Of a stretch of DNA of 64,000 nt, positions 45,040 to 54,529 are shown piece after piece. Origin of the DNA: Saprospirales bacterium (GTDB lineage Bacteria; Bacteroidota; Bacteroidia; Chitinophagales; Saprospiraceae); the NCBI GenBank assembly GCA_007695035.1, contig REEO01000060.1:1-64000 (forward strand), given 5' to 3'. Numbering within the stretch: the stretch's first letter is position 1; every line of letters begins with the position of its first letter. A program made the position numbers and the translations under genes. Below the pieces are notes generated by a model. That model was not told where the DNA came from. It saw only the letters and a list, made by a program, of their open reading frames with translations, and did no database searches.

Positions 45040-48000
45040 TCAATTCAGTGTGCATTTGACTTTTAGGTTCTCCAATTCCCTTATCATATCATTGTCCACG
45101 GTGATTTTGGTGTTGAGAGATTTCAATTCCAGTTCCAACTTGTTTTTGGGTTCCAAAACCCTGACGCGGAGGTCTTGCTCTCCTTTGTATTTGCCGGTAA
45201 TGGAACGGATTTCTGAGACCAGTTGGTCATCGATTTGCTGGATTTGCAGGTTGAGTGTGAGTGATTTAATTTTTTCCTCTGCCACAGAGCTAAGCAACTT
45301 GATTGATTGAATCTGAAATCGCAACTCACCGGAATTGAATCGCTTTTTGAACATACCGGTAATATGTAGCACCTGTCCTTCCGAAACCAGTGAACCATAT
45401 CGTTGGTATTCCTCAGAAAAGAGCGCAAAATCATAGGAACCATGGTAGTCTTCCAGGGTAAAAAAGCAGTATCCGTTGCCTTTTTTGTCGATCCCGTGCC
45501 GCGCAGTGGAAACTTTACCGGCCACTTTGCCCCTGGCGCCGTCACGCTTGACTTTTTCGAGATGCCGCAGTTCGCAGTCCGTGAAATTTTTCAACTCCAC
45601 TTCGTACATATCCAATGGGTGTCCGCTGAGATAGATGCCCACCACCTCTTTTTCCTTTTCCAGCTCTATCAATTTATCCCAGGGTTTGGCTTCGGGTACG
45701 GAGGGTTCGTCCAGCATATCCTCCATTCCCCCTCCAAACAGACTGTTAACATTTTGGGCTTTTTGTTCCTGATATTTTTGCCCAAAACGGAGCAGGTGTT
45801 CGATATAAGTGGTGTACTTGCCCGAGTTTTCGAAATAGGCTGACCTCGTCAATCCAAAGTTATCAAGAGCCCCCGAGAGTACGAGGCTATCAAAGACCTT
45901 TTTGTTAAAATGCCTCAGATTCAGTCGCTTGACGACATCCACCTGATCTTCAAACGGACCGTTTTTTCTTCTCTCCTCGATGATGCCTTCCACCGGACCC
46001 TGACCAACCCCTTTGATCGCTTTGAGGCCAACCCTGATTTCACCCTCTTTTTTGACCGTAAAATCCGGGTCACTCTCGTTGATATCCGGTCCGAGCACTT
46101 CGACATCCATGCGCTTGGCTTCGCGGAGGAAAAAGTTGACTTTGCTGATGTCGTTGTTGTTGTGACTGAGGACAGATGCCATGAATTCCTCGGGGTAATT
46201 GGCTTTCAGGTAGGCCGTTTGAAAGGCGACAAAGGCATAGCAGGTGGAGTGGGATTTGTTGAATGCGTATTGAGCAAATTTTTCCCAGTCTCCCCAGATC
46301 TTCTGCACCACTTTTTCCGGGTGACCGTTAGTTTTACAACCTTCCAGAAACTTGGGGTAAAGCTGGTCGATAATCTCCTTTTTCTTTTTCCCCATCGCCT
46401 TCCTCAGCGCATCCGCCTCGCCTTTGGTAAAACCGGCGAGTTTCTGTGAAAGCAGCATCACCTGCTCCTGGTACACGGTTATGCCGTAGGTTTCCGCCAG
46501 GTATTCCTCCATTTCCGGGAGGTCGTAACTGATGGGTTCTTTTCCGTGTTTTCGTGCAATGAAGGAAGGGATGTACTCCAAAGGACCGGGTCTGTAAAGC
46601 GCATTCATGGCTATCAGGTCCTCAAATTTATTGGGCTTTAGCTCTTTGAGTGCTTTTTGCATCCCGTCGGATTCGTACTGGAATATACCGACTGTCTCTC
46701 CGCGCTGAAAGAGTTCATAGGTTTTGGGGTCATCCAGGGGAACCTCTTCGGGGTCCATGTCAATACCCCTGTTTTCTTTAACCAACCGGACCGCATCTTT
46801 AATTATGCTGAGGGTGCGCAGTCCCAGGAAGTCCATTTTCAACAAGCCGGCTCGCTCCGCCACTTCGTTGTCAAACTGCGATACGTAGAGGTCGGAACCC
46901 TTGCCGAGAGAGACGGGCACGTAATCGGTGATATCTGTAGGGGTAATAACCACAGCACATGCATGGATGCCAGAGTTTCGAACCGAACCCTCCAGTTTTT
47001 TGGCGCTTTCAAGCATTTTGGAAATGGGACTGTTGCCCTGCGCCAACTCTCTGAACTTAACTGCTTTCTCCTTGTCGTCAGACCGCATGCTTTCCATCAA
47101 TCCCTGATCGACGCCATTCTCACCCAGTATTTTATTGAGACTTGCACCCATGTGGGTGGGAAACATCTTCGTGATGCGATCCACATCTCTGAGCTCCAGA
47201 TCCATCACCCGACCGACGTCCCTGATGGAGGATTTGGCAGCCATGGTTCCGTAGGTGATAATCTGGGCCACCTGATTGCGACCGTACTTTTCAATTACAT
47301 AATCTATGATTTTGGATCTGCCCTCATCGTCAAAATCGATGTCGATATCCGGCATGGAAACCCGTTCGGGATTGAGAAATCGCTCAAACAGCAGCTTGTA
47401 CTTAATGGGATCCACATTGGTTATCCCGATGCAGTAGGCCACGGCAGAACCCGCCGCTGAACCCCGGCCCGGACCCACGGAAACGCCCATTTCTCTGGCC
47501 ACATTGGTAAAATCCTGGACGATGAGAAAGTAGCCGGGGTAGCCCGAGTCGTTAATTACTTTTAACTCAAAGTCCAGCCGCTCGACTATTTCCTGGGTCA
47601 ATTCACCATACCGCTTTTTGGCCCCTTCAAAAGCCAGGTGTCTAAGGTAGTCTTCCTGATTTTCAAATCCCGGTGGCAGGGGGTATGCCGGCAGCAAAAC
47701 ATCCCTTTCCAATTGAAGGGGTTCTACCTTGTCGAGGATTTCATTGGTGTTATCCAGTGCTTCGGGGATGTCGCTGAAGACTTCGCCCATCTCGCTTTGG
47801 GTTTTGAAGAAGAAATCGTCGCTGGCAAACTTGAATCGCTTTTCTTCTGTCAGTTTTTTCCCTGTGTTAATACAAAGCAAAATATCATGAGAGACCGCGT
47901 CGTCTTTATCCAGATAATGGCTGTCATTGGTTGCAATGACTTTGATGTCGTACTTTTTTGCAAATCCAAGAAGGACCTGATTGACATCTTCCTGGCTGTA

Positions 48001-48573
48001 GCCCGTATTATCGACATTTTCCATGCCACAGTGGCGCTGCAACTCGATGTAGTAATCATCACCGAAGATATTCAACCACCACTTGAGTTTTTCCTCAGCC
48101 TCGGCAATTTTTCCCTTCAGGATAGTCTGTGGCACCTCTGCACCAATGCAACAAGAGGTCGCAATGACGCCCTCGTGGTATTTTTCAACCAGTGTTTTAT
48201 CGATTCTGGGAAAATCGCTGTAAAGCCCGTCGATGTAACCCAGCGAACACATTTTTATCAGATTGGTGTAGCCCGTTTTGTTTTTGGCGAGCATCAACTG
48301 ATGGTACCTGACATCCTTTTCACCCGCTTTTCGCGAAAATGATTTTTTGAAGCGGTCCTCCACCAGATAAAACTCACAACCGATGACCGGCTTGATTCCA
48401 TGCTTTGTGGTTTCGGCGACCAACTTAAAGGCACCGAACATATTTCCGTGGTCGGTTAGGGCCACTCCTTTTTGGTTATCCTCGCTGGCTTTCTTAACCA
48501 TATCTTCAATGGAAGAAGCACCGTCGAGGAGCGAAAACTGGGAGTGGTTGTGTAAATGGACAAATTCAGGCAT
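45040..48573 (-). CDS. dnaE: DNA polymerase III alpha subunit
   Basis: DnaE is the replicative polymerase. The 1177-residue protein starts MPEFVHLHNHSQFSLLDG, the PHP domain metal motif. The polymerase palm carries PDIDIDF (catalytic acidic residues near 408). A helix-hairpin-helix region (about 800-900) and a C-terminal OB fold (about 960-1060) follow. The length is typical of Bacteroidota DnaE. An upstream in-frame extension to 48612 (starting MGMPIL) lacks family features. The gene is alone on the minus strand; the next plus-strand gene starts at 48845. Confidence 0.96.
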   Translation of the reverse strand: MPEFVHLHNHSQFSLLDGASSIEDMVKKASEDNQKGVALTDHGNMFGAFKLVAETTKHGIKPVIGCEFYLVEDRFKKSFSRKAGEKDVRYHQLMLAKNKTGYTNLIKMCSLGYIDGLYSDFPRIDKTLVEKYHEGVIATSCCIGAEVPQTILKGKIAEAEEKLKWWLNIFGDDYYIELQRHCGMENVDNTGYSQEDVNQVLLGFAKKYDIKVIATNDSHYLDKDDAVSHDILLCINTGKKLTEEKRFKFASDDFFFKTQSEMGEVFSDIPEALDNTNEILDKVEPLQLERDVLLPAYPLPPGFENQEDYLRHLAFEGAKKRYGELTQEIVERLDFELKVINDSGYPGYFLIVQDFTNVAREMGVSVGPGRGSAAGSAVAYCIGITNVDPIKYKLLFERFLNPERVSMPDIDIDFDDEGRSKIIDYVIEKYGRNQVAQIITYGTMAAKSSIRDVGRVMDLELRDVDRITKMFPTHMGASLNKILGENGVDQGLMESMRSDDKEKAVKFRELAQGNSPISKMLESAKKLEGSVRNSGIHACAVVITPTDITDYVPVSLGKGSDLYVSQFDNEVAERAGLLKMDFLGLRTLSIIKDAVRLVKENRGIDMDPEEVPLDDPKTYELFQRGETVGIFQYESDGMQKALKELKPNKFEDLIAMNALYRPGPLEYIPSFIARKHGKEPISYDLPEMEEYLAETYGITVYQEQVMLLSQKLAGFTKGEADALRKAMGKKKKEIIDQLYPKFLEGCKTNGHPEKVVQKIWGDWEKFAQYAFNKSHSTCYAFVAFQTAYLKANYPEEFMASVLSHNNNDISKVNFFLREAKRMDVEVLGPDINESDPDFTVKKEGEIRVGLKAIKGVGQGPVEGIIEERRKNGPFEDQVDVVKRLNLRHFNKKVFDSLVLSGALDNFGLTRSAYFENSGKYTTYIEHLLRFGQKYQEQKAQNVNSLFGGGMEDMLDEPSVPEAKPWDKLIELEKEKEVVGIYLSGHPLDMYEVELKNFTDCELRHLEKVKRDGARGKVAGKVSTARHGIDKKGNGYCFFTLEDYHGSYDFALFSEEYQRYGSLVSEGQVLHITGMFKKRFNSGELRFQIQSIKLLSSVAEEKIKSLTLNLQIQQIDDQLVSEIRSITGKYKGEQDLRVRVLEPKNKLELELKSLNTKITVDNDMIRELENLKVKCTLN

Positions 48574-48844
48574 GGCAAAGGATTTAATAACTAATAAAAT
48601 GGGCATTCCCAATCAGATTTTTGCCCGGAATAAAACGGATTACAAAGTTAACAATATGAACCACCGAATTGGTATGGCCGGGGCAAAATCTCAAAGACTT
48701 TTTGAGTTCATCGATAATTTATACTGGTTAGTCTAACACCAAAATTATCGAGTAACCTTTCATCGAATATTCACGTCTTATAGTCGTAAAAAACAAAACA
48801 CAACGGACCATTCTCCGTATTTTTGCAATGAAAATAATGAAGAT
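48574..48844. other. Divergent promoter region of dnaE and a serine hydrolase
   Basis: About 270 bp between divergent genes. On the plus strand TATTTTTG (48818-48825) is a perfect -7 element, 20 bp before the ATG of the serine hydrolase. No TTTG is found at the -33 position. I see no gene here. Confidence 0.45.
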
Positions 48845-50209
48845 ATGAGATATACAAAATTTTATTCGACTATTGCACTGATGTTGATGTGCGCTGTAAC
48901 TTTTTCTCAAACTGCAGGTGATTTTTCCGGTCTGGATGAATACCTGCAAAAATTGGATGGTCAGGACCGGATAAAGGGTTCCGTTGTTGTAAGTTCAGGA
49001 GGTGAACCTGTTTATGAATGGAGTGCCGGTTCTGCCTGGTACAAAGAGGGAGAAGAGAGGAAAATGGATTCCAACACCCCACTGGCTATTGGCTCAGCTA
49101 CCAAAATGATGACTTCGGCTCTGGTTTTGCAAATGTATGAAGAGGGCTCGCTGAGTCTGGATCAGTCGCTGGTCGATTTTTTCCCAAATATGCCCGGAGC
49201 AGAAAAAATTCAGATTACTGATCTTCTGGGGCATTCCAGTGGTATTACTAATTTTACTGCTGAGCATGAGTTCCTGTATTGGATGCACAGAGAAAAGGAC
49301 CGAGGCGAAATGTTGGGGTGGTTTGAAGGTTTTGACCTGGATTTTGAGCCCGGGACTGAGGTGTCATATAGTAATACCAATTACGTGTTGCTCGGGTACA
49401 TACTCGAGGATGTCTCGGGATATTCTTTTGGGGAATTGCTCAACCACCGAATAATTGAACCCCTGGGCCTGGAGAATACATTTTTCACCAGAGGTGAGGT
49501 TCCCGGCCATTTACAGAGCACCTCTTTTATCAAGACCGATTGGGACTGGGTGCCCATGGTGCCAGAGATGAATCTGACCAATGCACACGCTGCCGGAGGT
49601 GTTTTATCTACCGGAAGGGATTTAAATGTATTTATGAATGCTTTGTTCAATGACAAATTGATCGGTGCAGAATCTCTCCAATTGATGCTTGAAACGCGTG
49701 AGGGTTTTGGTTATGGACTCTTGGAAACTCCATTCTATCACCATCTCGGTTATGGTCATTACGGCAGCCTTGATGAGAACTACAGTTTTGTAGCACATTA
49801 CCCGGATGCCGGTATTGAGATAGCGGTACTTTGCAATGGTTTGGATGAGAATTTCACAAGGGTATTGGACAAAGTGCTTTCGCGGGTACTGGAAAAGGGT
49901 TCAAAAACGGACACCTCGGTGAGTATTTTTATTGGTGAGGATGAACTCCGGATGCTGACAGGCTCTTATTTTAATCTGGAGAAAGGTGTGAAATTGAATA
50001 TTACCGTAGAGAGTGGTCACTTGAAAATAAGTGGAATTGAGGGTCAATCCTTTTATCCGGTTCCTGTCCACAATTTTCTGTTTGAAGATCAAAGTCAGGA
50101 TACCCGATTCAGTTTCTTGTTCGATGGCCGTGGTGGGGTTGAGTCTCTTCTAATCAAAAACTCTAGCGACATCATTTTACTCGATCGCAACAAGATTCCC
50201 GGGTCATAA
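48845..50209 (+). CDS. Secreted beta-lactamase-family serine hydrolase
   Basis: This is a 454-residue periplasmic serine hydrolase of the class C/D-alanyl-D-alanine carboxypeptidase family. A signal peptide (about 1-22) precedes the SATK motif (Ser84, Lys87), the YSN motif (Tyr175, Asn177) and HYG near 300. The last 95 or so residues form a lipocalin-like beta domain found in many such esterases. It may be a peptidase, esterase or broad hydrolase; beta-lactam resistance cannot be claimed from sequence. It is monocistronic, with a terminator at 50241-50263. Confidence 0.87.
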   Translation: MRYTKFYSTIALMLMCAVTFSQTAGDFSGLDEYLQKLDGQDRIKGSVVVSSGGEPVYEWSAGSAWYKEGEERKMDSNTPLAIGSATKMMTSALVLQMYEEGSLSLDQSLVDFFPNMPGAEKIQITDLLGHSSGITNFTAEHEFLYWMHREKDRGEMLGWFEGFDLDFEPGTEVSYSNTNYVLLGYILEDVSGYSFGELLNHRIIEPLGLENTFFTRGEVPGHLQSTSFIKTDWDWVPMVPEMNLTNAHAAGGVLSTGRDLNVFMNALFNDKLIGAESLQLMLETREGFGYGLLETPFYHHLGYGHYGSLDENYSFVAHYPDAGIEIAVLCNGLDENFTRVLDKVLSRVLEKGSKTDTSVSIFIGEDELRMLTGSYFNLEKGVKLNITVESGHLKISGIEGQSFYPVPVHNFLFEDQSQDTRFSFLFDGRGGVESLLIKNSSDIILLDRNKIPGS

Positions 50210-50240
50210 GACCCTGGATCGGATGCCCTTACTAAGTTTT

Positions 50241-50263
50241 AACGCTATCGCAACAGCGTTTTT
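50241..50263 (+). terminator. Rho-independent terminator of the serine hydrolase
   Basis: AACGCT (50241-50246) and AGCGTT (50255-50260) form a 6-bp stem around an 8-nt loop, followed by TTT. It lies 31 bp after the stop codon. Confidence 0.6.
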
Positions 50264-50468
50264 CATAAGTTGACTATTTTGGCTAACGCCTGAAGTTGCC
50301 CGTGTGTAAAGACATTGCGGGCAGCTTTCTTTTTAGGGGTTAAATATAGGAGTTTTTTTAGAGTTTGATAAAAAACGCTCGAATTTGCAGTGATTGAGCC
50401 CGGTCCGCAGGATGGATTTACCGAAAGTATCATTGTCTCTCAACCTCGAAGGGATGGCATTATTCCAG

Positions 50469-50801
50469 TGGGCAGTTCGCAGTATGCACTGTATGTCTTG
50501 CGGATTAGCGCTGTTTCGACTGCCGCTCAACACATCGCTTTGCGCGAAACCCAATAGTAGGCAGTTCGCAGCAGCAGTGCGCAGTCGACAGATCGCAGTA
50601 GGCAGTTATAGTTCGCATTTTATCTTCGGTCGAAGATTTTCCCGCACGCAACGAAATTAGTCCATTGCGAGGTCAGCGCACGTCACAGTCGGCAGTTGGC
50701 AGTCCCCAGTTTCACAGTTCGCAGTGGGTTGATGCCTAAATAGCGTTTACTAAATAGGCGTTAGGACTTAGCGCTGGATTCGACAGACTCATCACATCGC
50801 C
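50469..50801. repeat. Cluster of degenerate GGCAGTTCGCAGT repeats and a TTCGAC-type dispersed repeat
   Basis: Units close to GGCAGTTCGCAGT occur at 50470-50482, 50559-50570, 50600-50615 (degenerate), 50690-50702 and 50714-50724. Two segments (50508-50537 and 50771-50799) share GCGCTG, TTCGAC and ACATCGC, and resemble 9097-9163. These are non-coding, dispersed or tandem-like repeats of unknown origin. They occupy a gap of over 650 bp with no gene. Confidence 0.65.
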
Positions 50802-50868
50802 TGATGAGAAACCTTTAAGTAAATAGTGCACAGTATTCAGTTCAAAAAACGCCCAAATCCCTACAAAT

Positions 50869-51050
50869 CTATTTACTCAAAACCACCTGCACCCCATAAA
50901 ACACCCGCTCAGCATTATCCTCCGGATACAACTCTATATGATAAACCCCGACTGGCAAATGACCGATATCCAAAGTAAACTGCTCCTGCGGATGGCTCAG
51001 CTTTTGCCGATGGACCGTGCCCTCTGTTCCATTTCGAAGCCGAAATAAAC
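50869..51050 (-). pseudogene. Remnant of a T9SS C-terminal sorting domain
   Basis: The frame ending at 50869 translates to VHRQKLSHPQEQ, FTLDIGHLPVGVYHIEL and FYGVQVVLSK. This is the layout of the last beta strands of a T9SS type A sorting domain (lpxGvYxvxl then a final strand). Upstream the frame has no signal peptide, cargo domain or credible start before it runs into the DUF2064 gene. It is probably the broken end of a secreted cargo gene. Confidence 0.5.
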
Positions 51051-51125
51051 AAAGAACAAACACACCAAAACCCACAAACCAGATCTGCTGCAAAAGGAAT
51101 CCCGACCTGATCGAACTGGACCCAA

Positions 51126-51737
51126 TTATTTGTCCCCCTCTTCCATATACCTCTCCCAATCCTCGTAGTGATCCACATCGTAGAGTTCTTCCAGCAGATG
51201 GACTCTAAAGTTTGCCCCGCTAGCTTTTTCCATGGTTTTTTCCAAAACCGAAGAGGTGCTCCACTCTATATTCCGGAAAAGTTGCGGTTGGTGCTTGTTC
51301 ATTCCTATGAGGTAATAGCCTCCGTCGTCAGCGGGACCGAGGACCAGGTCGTTTGCTTGAAGGGCTTTACGGGCTTTATTCAGATGTGCGGAGCTGAGGA
51401 GCGGGCAATCGCTTCCGATCAGAATAACCCCCTTATGGGTTTCACATAGCTCTTCTATGGCCCCGGACATTTTCTCACCTAGATCGCTTCCACGTTGCAA
51501 TCGCTTAGAATATTGGGTTAGAAAGGGGAATTGGTCTGGTTGGGGCAGGTAGTTGTTGAAAAAGACATACACCTCGCCCCGGTAACCGGCTACGACTTTC
51601 TCTGTCAATTTCAGCAATTCAACGTACACATCGCGGGCGACATCTATTCCCCTTTCCCGGGCTATTCGGGTTTTGTAGGTTCCCGGATCCAGATTTTTTA
51701 CAAATACGGCCAGTGCAGGCAAATCAATTTCTGTCAT
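51126..51737 (-). CDS. DUF2064/TIGR04282 nucleotidyl/glycosyltransferase-like protein
   Basis: This 203-residue protein has a GT-A-like fold. The family motifs are present: FVKNLDPGTYKTRI-like N terminus, GSDCPLLS near 120 and LGPADDGGYYLIG near 150, which carries the metal-binding acidic residues. TIGR04282 members are linked to arsenosugar synthesis in some bacteria, but no arsenic gene is present here. It overlaps the end of the HlyD gene by 14 nt, so the two are translationally coupled. The link to the export system is unknown. Confidence 0.85.
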   Translation of the reverse strand: MTEIDLPALAVFVKNLDPGTYKTRIARERGIDVARDVYVELLKLTEKVVAGYRGEVYVFFNNYLPQPDQFPFLTQYSKRLQRGSDLGEKMSGAIEELCETHKGVILIGSDCPLLSSAHLNKARKALQANDLVLGPADDGGYYLIGMNKHQPQLFRNIEWSTSSVLEKTMEKASGANFRVHLLEELYDVDHYEDWERYMEEGDK

Positions 51738-53046
51738 CAGACCTCCGCGTAGATCGGTTTACTTCATCTCCATCTGAGAGGCGGCGGGAAACGGCGGTAA
51801 ACGGTCCGGTGATAACCTCCTGGCCTTCCTCCAGTCCCGAGAGGATCTGAATGTAGCGATCGTCCTGAATTCCTGTCTCCACCTGTTTCATTTTAGCAGT
51901 TCCATCGTCAAAGAGAAATACTACCTCGTTGAACTCCCCTGTATCCTCATCCTCTCTGGTAGTTACTGCCTGAATGGGAAGCGAAAGCACATCCTCTTCT
52001 ATGTTAGTAATGATATCAACTGCTGCAGACATACCGGGGCGGAGAGGGAATGGTCGTCCTTCTCGCACCATGTCCATGTAGGATTCGGGATTAATGCGGA
52101 CTTTTACAATAAAATTGGTGACCTGGTCGGTGGAGAGGGATTGTCCGGTTTGCATCACATTGGCGGCCGAATTGGCAATTTCCGTTACGCGTCCATAAAA
52201 AACGCGATCGACATATGCATCCACCTCTATTTCTACGGAATCTCTAAGAGACACCCGCAAAATGTCGTTTTCGCTCACTTCTACCTGCACTTCCATGGCA
52301 TCAAAGTTGGCTATGCGCATCATTTCTGTACCGGCCATTTGCATGGTCCCTACCACTCTTTCTCCGAGTTCGACATCAAGTCGCGATATTATTCCTGATA
52401 CAGGGGCGAAAATGGTGGTTCTCCGGAGGTTGGACTGCAACTCATTCAAATTGGCCTCGGCCCCTCTGATGTTGTACTCAGCGGCCTGCACATTCTGTTC
52501 AGAAGATGATATGGATGCAATGGCGGCCTCGAGATTGGCTCTGGCCGATTCGTAATTGGCCAGGGAGTTGTCAAATTCAGACTCTGATATAATACCGTCC
52601 TCTAGTAGGCTGGTATTGCGCTCGTGAGTTCTCTTGGCATTGTTGTATTGAGCTCGAACCTGTTCCATTTGAGCCTTCGCATTTTCGACAGAGGCCATTG
52701 CCACAGCTTTTTGTGCGCGCGCATTGTTGAGATTGGCCTCGCCCCGCTCAACGGCAGAAATATAAGTATCGGGATTGATGCGGGCGAGCATTTGACCCTG
52801 CTGGACTGAATCACCTTCCGACACTTTGAGTTCGACTATCTCTCCGGAAACATCTGAGCTTATCTTAACCTCCCTTTCCGGAAAAATCCTCCCGCTGGCC
52901 GTTACCCGCTCCACGATGGTCCTTTCTTTAACCTCTTCGGTAGTGACACGTTCGGTGTATCCCGCATCGCAACCTGGGAGGAGAAATGCCATTGCGACCA
53001 TGGCTGGCACGAGAAATATTTGGAAGATTTTTGTAATTGATTTCAT
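51724..53046 (-). CDS. HlyD/AcrA-type periplasmic adaptor lipoprotein
   Basis: This is a 440-residue periplasmic adaptor subunit. A signal peptide ends in a lipobox at Cys26 (LLPGC). The biotinyl-lipoyl barrel comes next (about 45-95 and 215-240), with a long coiled-coil hairpin between (about 95-210) and then the beta-barrel and membrane-proximal domains. It would join a TolC channel to an inner-membrane pump. It follows the TolC gene by 52 nt, but no ABC or RND permease is adjacent, unlike the usual TolC-HlyD-MacB order. The downstream gene is a DUF2064 protein. Confidence 0.9.
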   Translation of the reverse strand: MKSITKIFQIFLVPAMVAMAFLLPGCDAGYTERVTTEEVKERTIVERVTASGRIFPEREVKISSDVSGEIVELKVSEGDSVQQGQMLARINPDTYISAVERGEANLNNARAQKAVAMASVENAKAQMEQVRAQYNNAKRTHERNTSLLEDGIISESEFDNSLANYESARANLEAAIASISSSEQNVQAAEYNIRGAEANLNELQSNLRRTTIFAPVSGIISRLDVELGERVVGTMQMAGTEMMRIANFDAMEVQVEVSENDILRVSLRDSVEIEVDAYVDRVFYGRVTEIANSAANVMQTGQSLSTDQVTNFIVKVRINPESYMDMVREGRPFPLRPGMSAAVDIITNIEEDVLSLPIQAVTTREDEDTGEFNEVVFLFDDGTAKMKQVETGIQDDRYIQILSGLEEGQEVITGPFTAVSRRLSDGDEVNRSTRRSDDRN

Positions 53047-53073
53047 CTTGTTAGGTATTTCTGTATGGAAAAC

Positions 53074-53089
53074 GCCGGTTTAAGCCGGC
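53074..53089 (-). terminator. Weak hairpin between TolC and adaptor genes
   Basis: On the minus strand GCCGG and CCGGC form a 5-bp GC-rich stem with a 6-nt loop, followed by G and TTTT. It may reduce transcription of the adaptor relative to TolC. Confidence 0.4.
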
Positions 53090-53098
53090 CTGTTTTTA

Positions 53099-54529
53099 TT
53101 ATTCAAGGGTCAGTGGATTACCGAGGTAGTAATCGATGACCTTCAGTTTAAAAATAAAGTCGTATTTCGCCTGCAGCAGATTGTTTCTGGAGTTGTTCAG
53201 CAGATTCTGTGAATTGATAAGGTCGAAAGTGGTGGCAGTTCCGGTTTCCAGTTTTCGCTCTGCATTATTGAGGGCGATTTGACTGGCTTCCAGTGAGCGC
53301 TCTGCTGCTCGATAAGCTTGCAGTGCAGCTCTCGCATTGGCCCTGGCCTCAGAGACATTGGTCCGTAGGTTTTGCCTAATTTGTTCGCTGGCATTTTCTG
53401 CCTGTATGGTATTGAGTCGCGCACGCTGATGATTAATTCTGTTGCTTAAATTGTTGTAAATGGGAATGCTCACCGTAATTCCCACACCGTATCCAAAATT
53501 TTCATCCAATTGGCTGAAATACGGGTTGTCCTCCAAAACGGGCATTTCACTAGGTAAGGTGAGCACTACAGGCACGCCGTTGACTGCAACTGGTAAATTT
53601 TGCGGGACGATCTCAATATCTGTAATTCGCTGTGCTCTGTTGGAGTAGTTGGTAGATATGGAACCCCCAAAAGAAACGGAAGGAAGCATCCCACCGGAAG
53701 CGATTTTTTCTCCAAGCCTGGCTGCCTCAATTTGACGCTCGCTGCTCTTAACAATGGATTGACTCTCCAGCGCCCTGTTGTAAAGGGTTTGGAAATCCAC
53801 GGCCAGGAGTGGGTCCGAATCCGGTATCTCCAGATCGGGCCTGTCCAACTCAATCTCTTTGGTAGGGTCGAGCTGCAAAAGGTTTTTCAGTTCTATCAGA
53901 CTTTGCTCGACAGCATTTTCTGCCTGAACAAGCCGCTCCTCATCCAAAGCCACCTGGACCTCCAAATCATATCGCTCGGATGCGGGAGCCGCCCCAGCGC
54001 GTATCATTGCGTTCATGCGTTCCAATTGGCGTGTGCTAATCTCCAGTTGATTGTTAGCATTCGCGAGATTGTCTTCGGCAAATAATACATTGAGGTAAAA
54101 GGTGACTACATTGAGTTGTATATCGTCCTTCGTTTGCTTTGTATCGAATTGACTGGCCTCCAACTCAGCTCTGGCCTGTTTTATGCGATTGCTGATGGCA
54201 AAGCCATTGAAAATCGGCATATTGAAGTTTAGGGACCAACTGTTGAATGTGAGATTTTGGGCGCGAAACTGATTAGTCGCAGGGTCAATCGTCCGACCGA
54301 AGTTATTTCCAAAATTGGTGTTGGCATTGAGGGAGGGGTAGCGATTGTGACCGGCCTGATTTTTATTCAGTAACGCCATTTGCTCATTGAGCAGGGCATT
54401 TTTAATGCTGAGATTGTTTTCCAATGCGTGCCTGACACATTGCTCCAGTGTCCAAACCTCCTGTCCATCAGCCTTAAACCCGACTAGCATCACTACAGAA
54501 GCAATCAAAATAAATTTTGTAATTTTCAT
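53099..54529 (-). CDS. TolC-family outer-membrane efflux protein
   Basis: This 476-residue outer-membrane channel protein has a signal peptide (about 1-22) and two TolC repeats. Each has long helices and short membrane strands; typical phrases include NLSIKNALLNEQMALLNKNQAG and TATTFDLINSQNLLNNSRNNL. It opens the TolC-HlyD-DUF2064 operon. The exported compound is unknown because no pump is encoded here. Confidence 0.9.
   Translation of the reverse strand: MKITKFILIASVVMLVGFKADGQEVWTLEQCVRHALENNLSIKNALLNEQMALLNKNQAGHNRYPSLNANTNFGNNFGRTIDPATNQFRAQNLTFNSWSLNFNMPIFNGFAISNRIKQARAELEASQFDTKQTKDDIQLNVVTFYLNVLFAEDNLANANNQLEISTRQLERMNAMIRAGAAPASERYDLEVQVALDEERLVQAENAVEQSLIELKNLLQLDPTKEIELDRPDLEIPDSDPLLAVDFQTLYNRALESQSIVKSSERQIEAARLGEKIASGGMLPSVSFGGSISTNYSNRAQRITDIEIVPQNLPVAVNGVPVVLTLPSEMPVLEDNPYFSQLDENFGYGVGITVSIPIYNNLSNRINHQRARLNTIQAENASEQIRQNLRTNVSEARANARAALQAYRAAERSLEASQIALNNAERKLETGTATTFDLINSQNLLNNSRNNLLQAKYDFIFKLKVIDYYLGNPLTLE

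Noticed and set aside
46657-47460. Long plus-strand frames inside dnaE
   Set aside because: They are antisense to a conserved polymerase and match nothing.
50470-50724. A CRISPR array made of GGCAGTTCGCAGT units
   Set aside because: The units are 13 bp, degenerate and irregularly spaced, with no constant spacer length and no cas genes.
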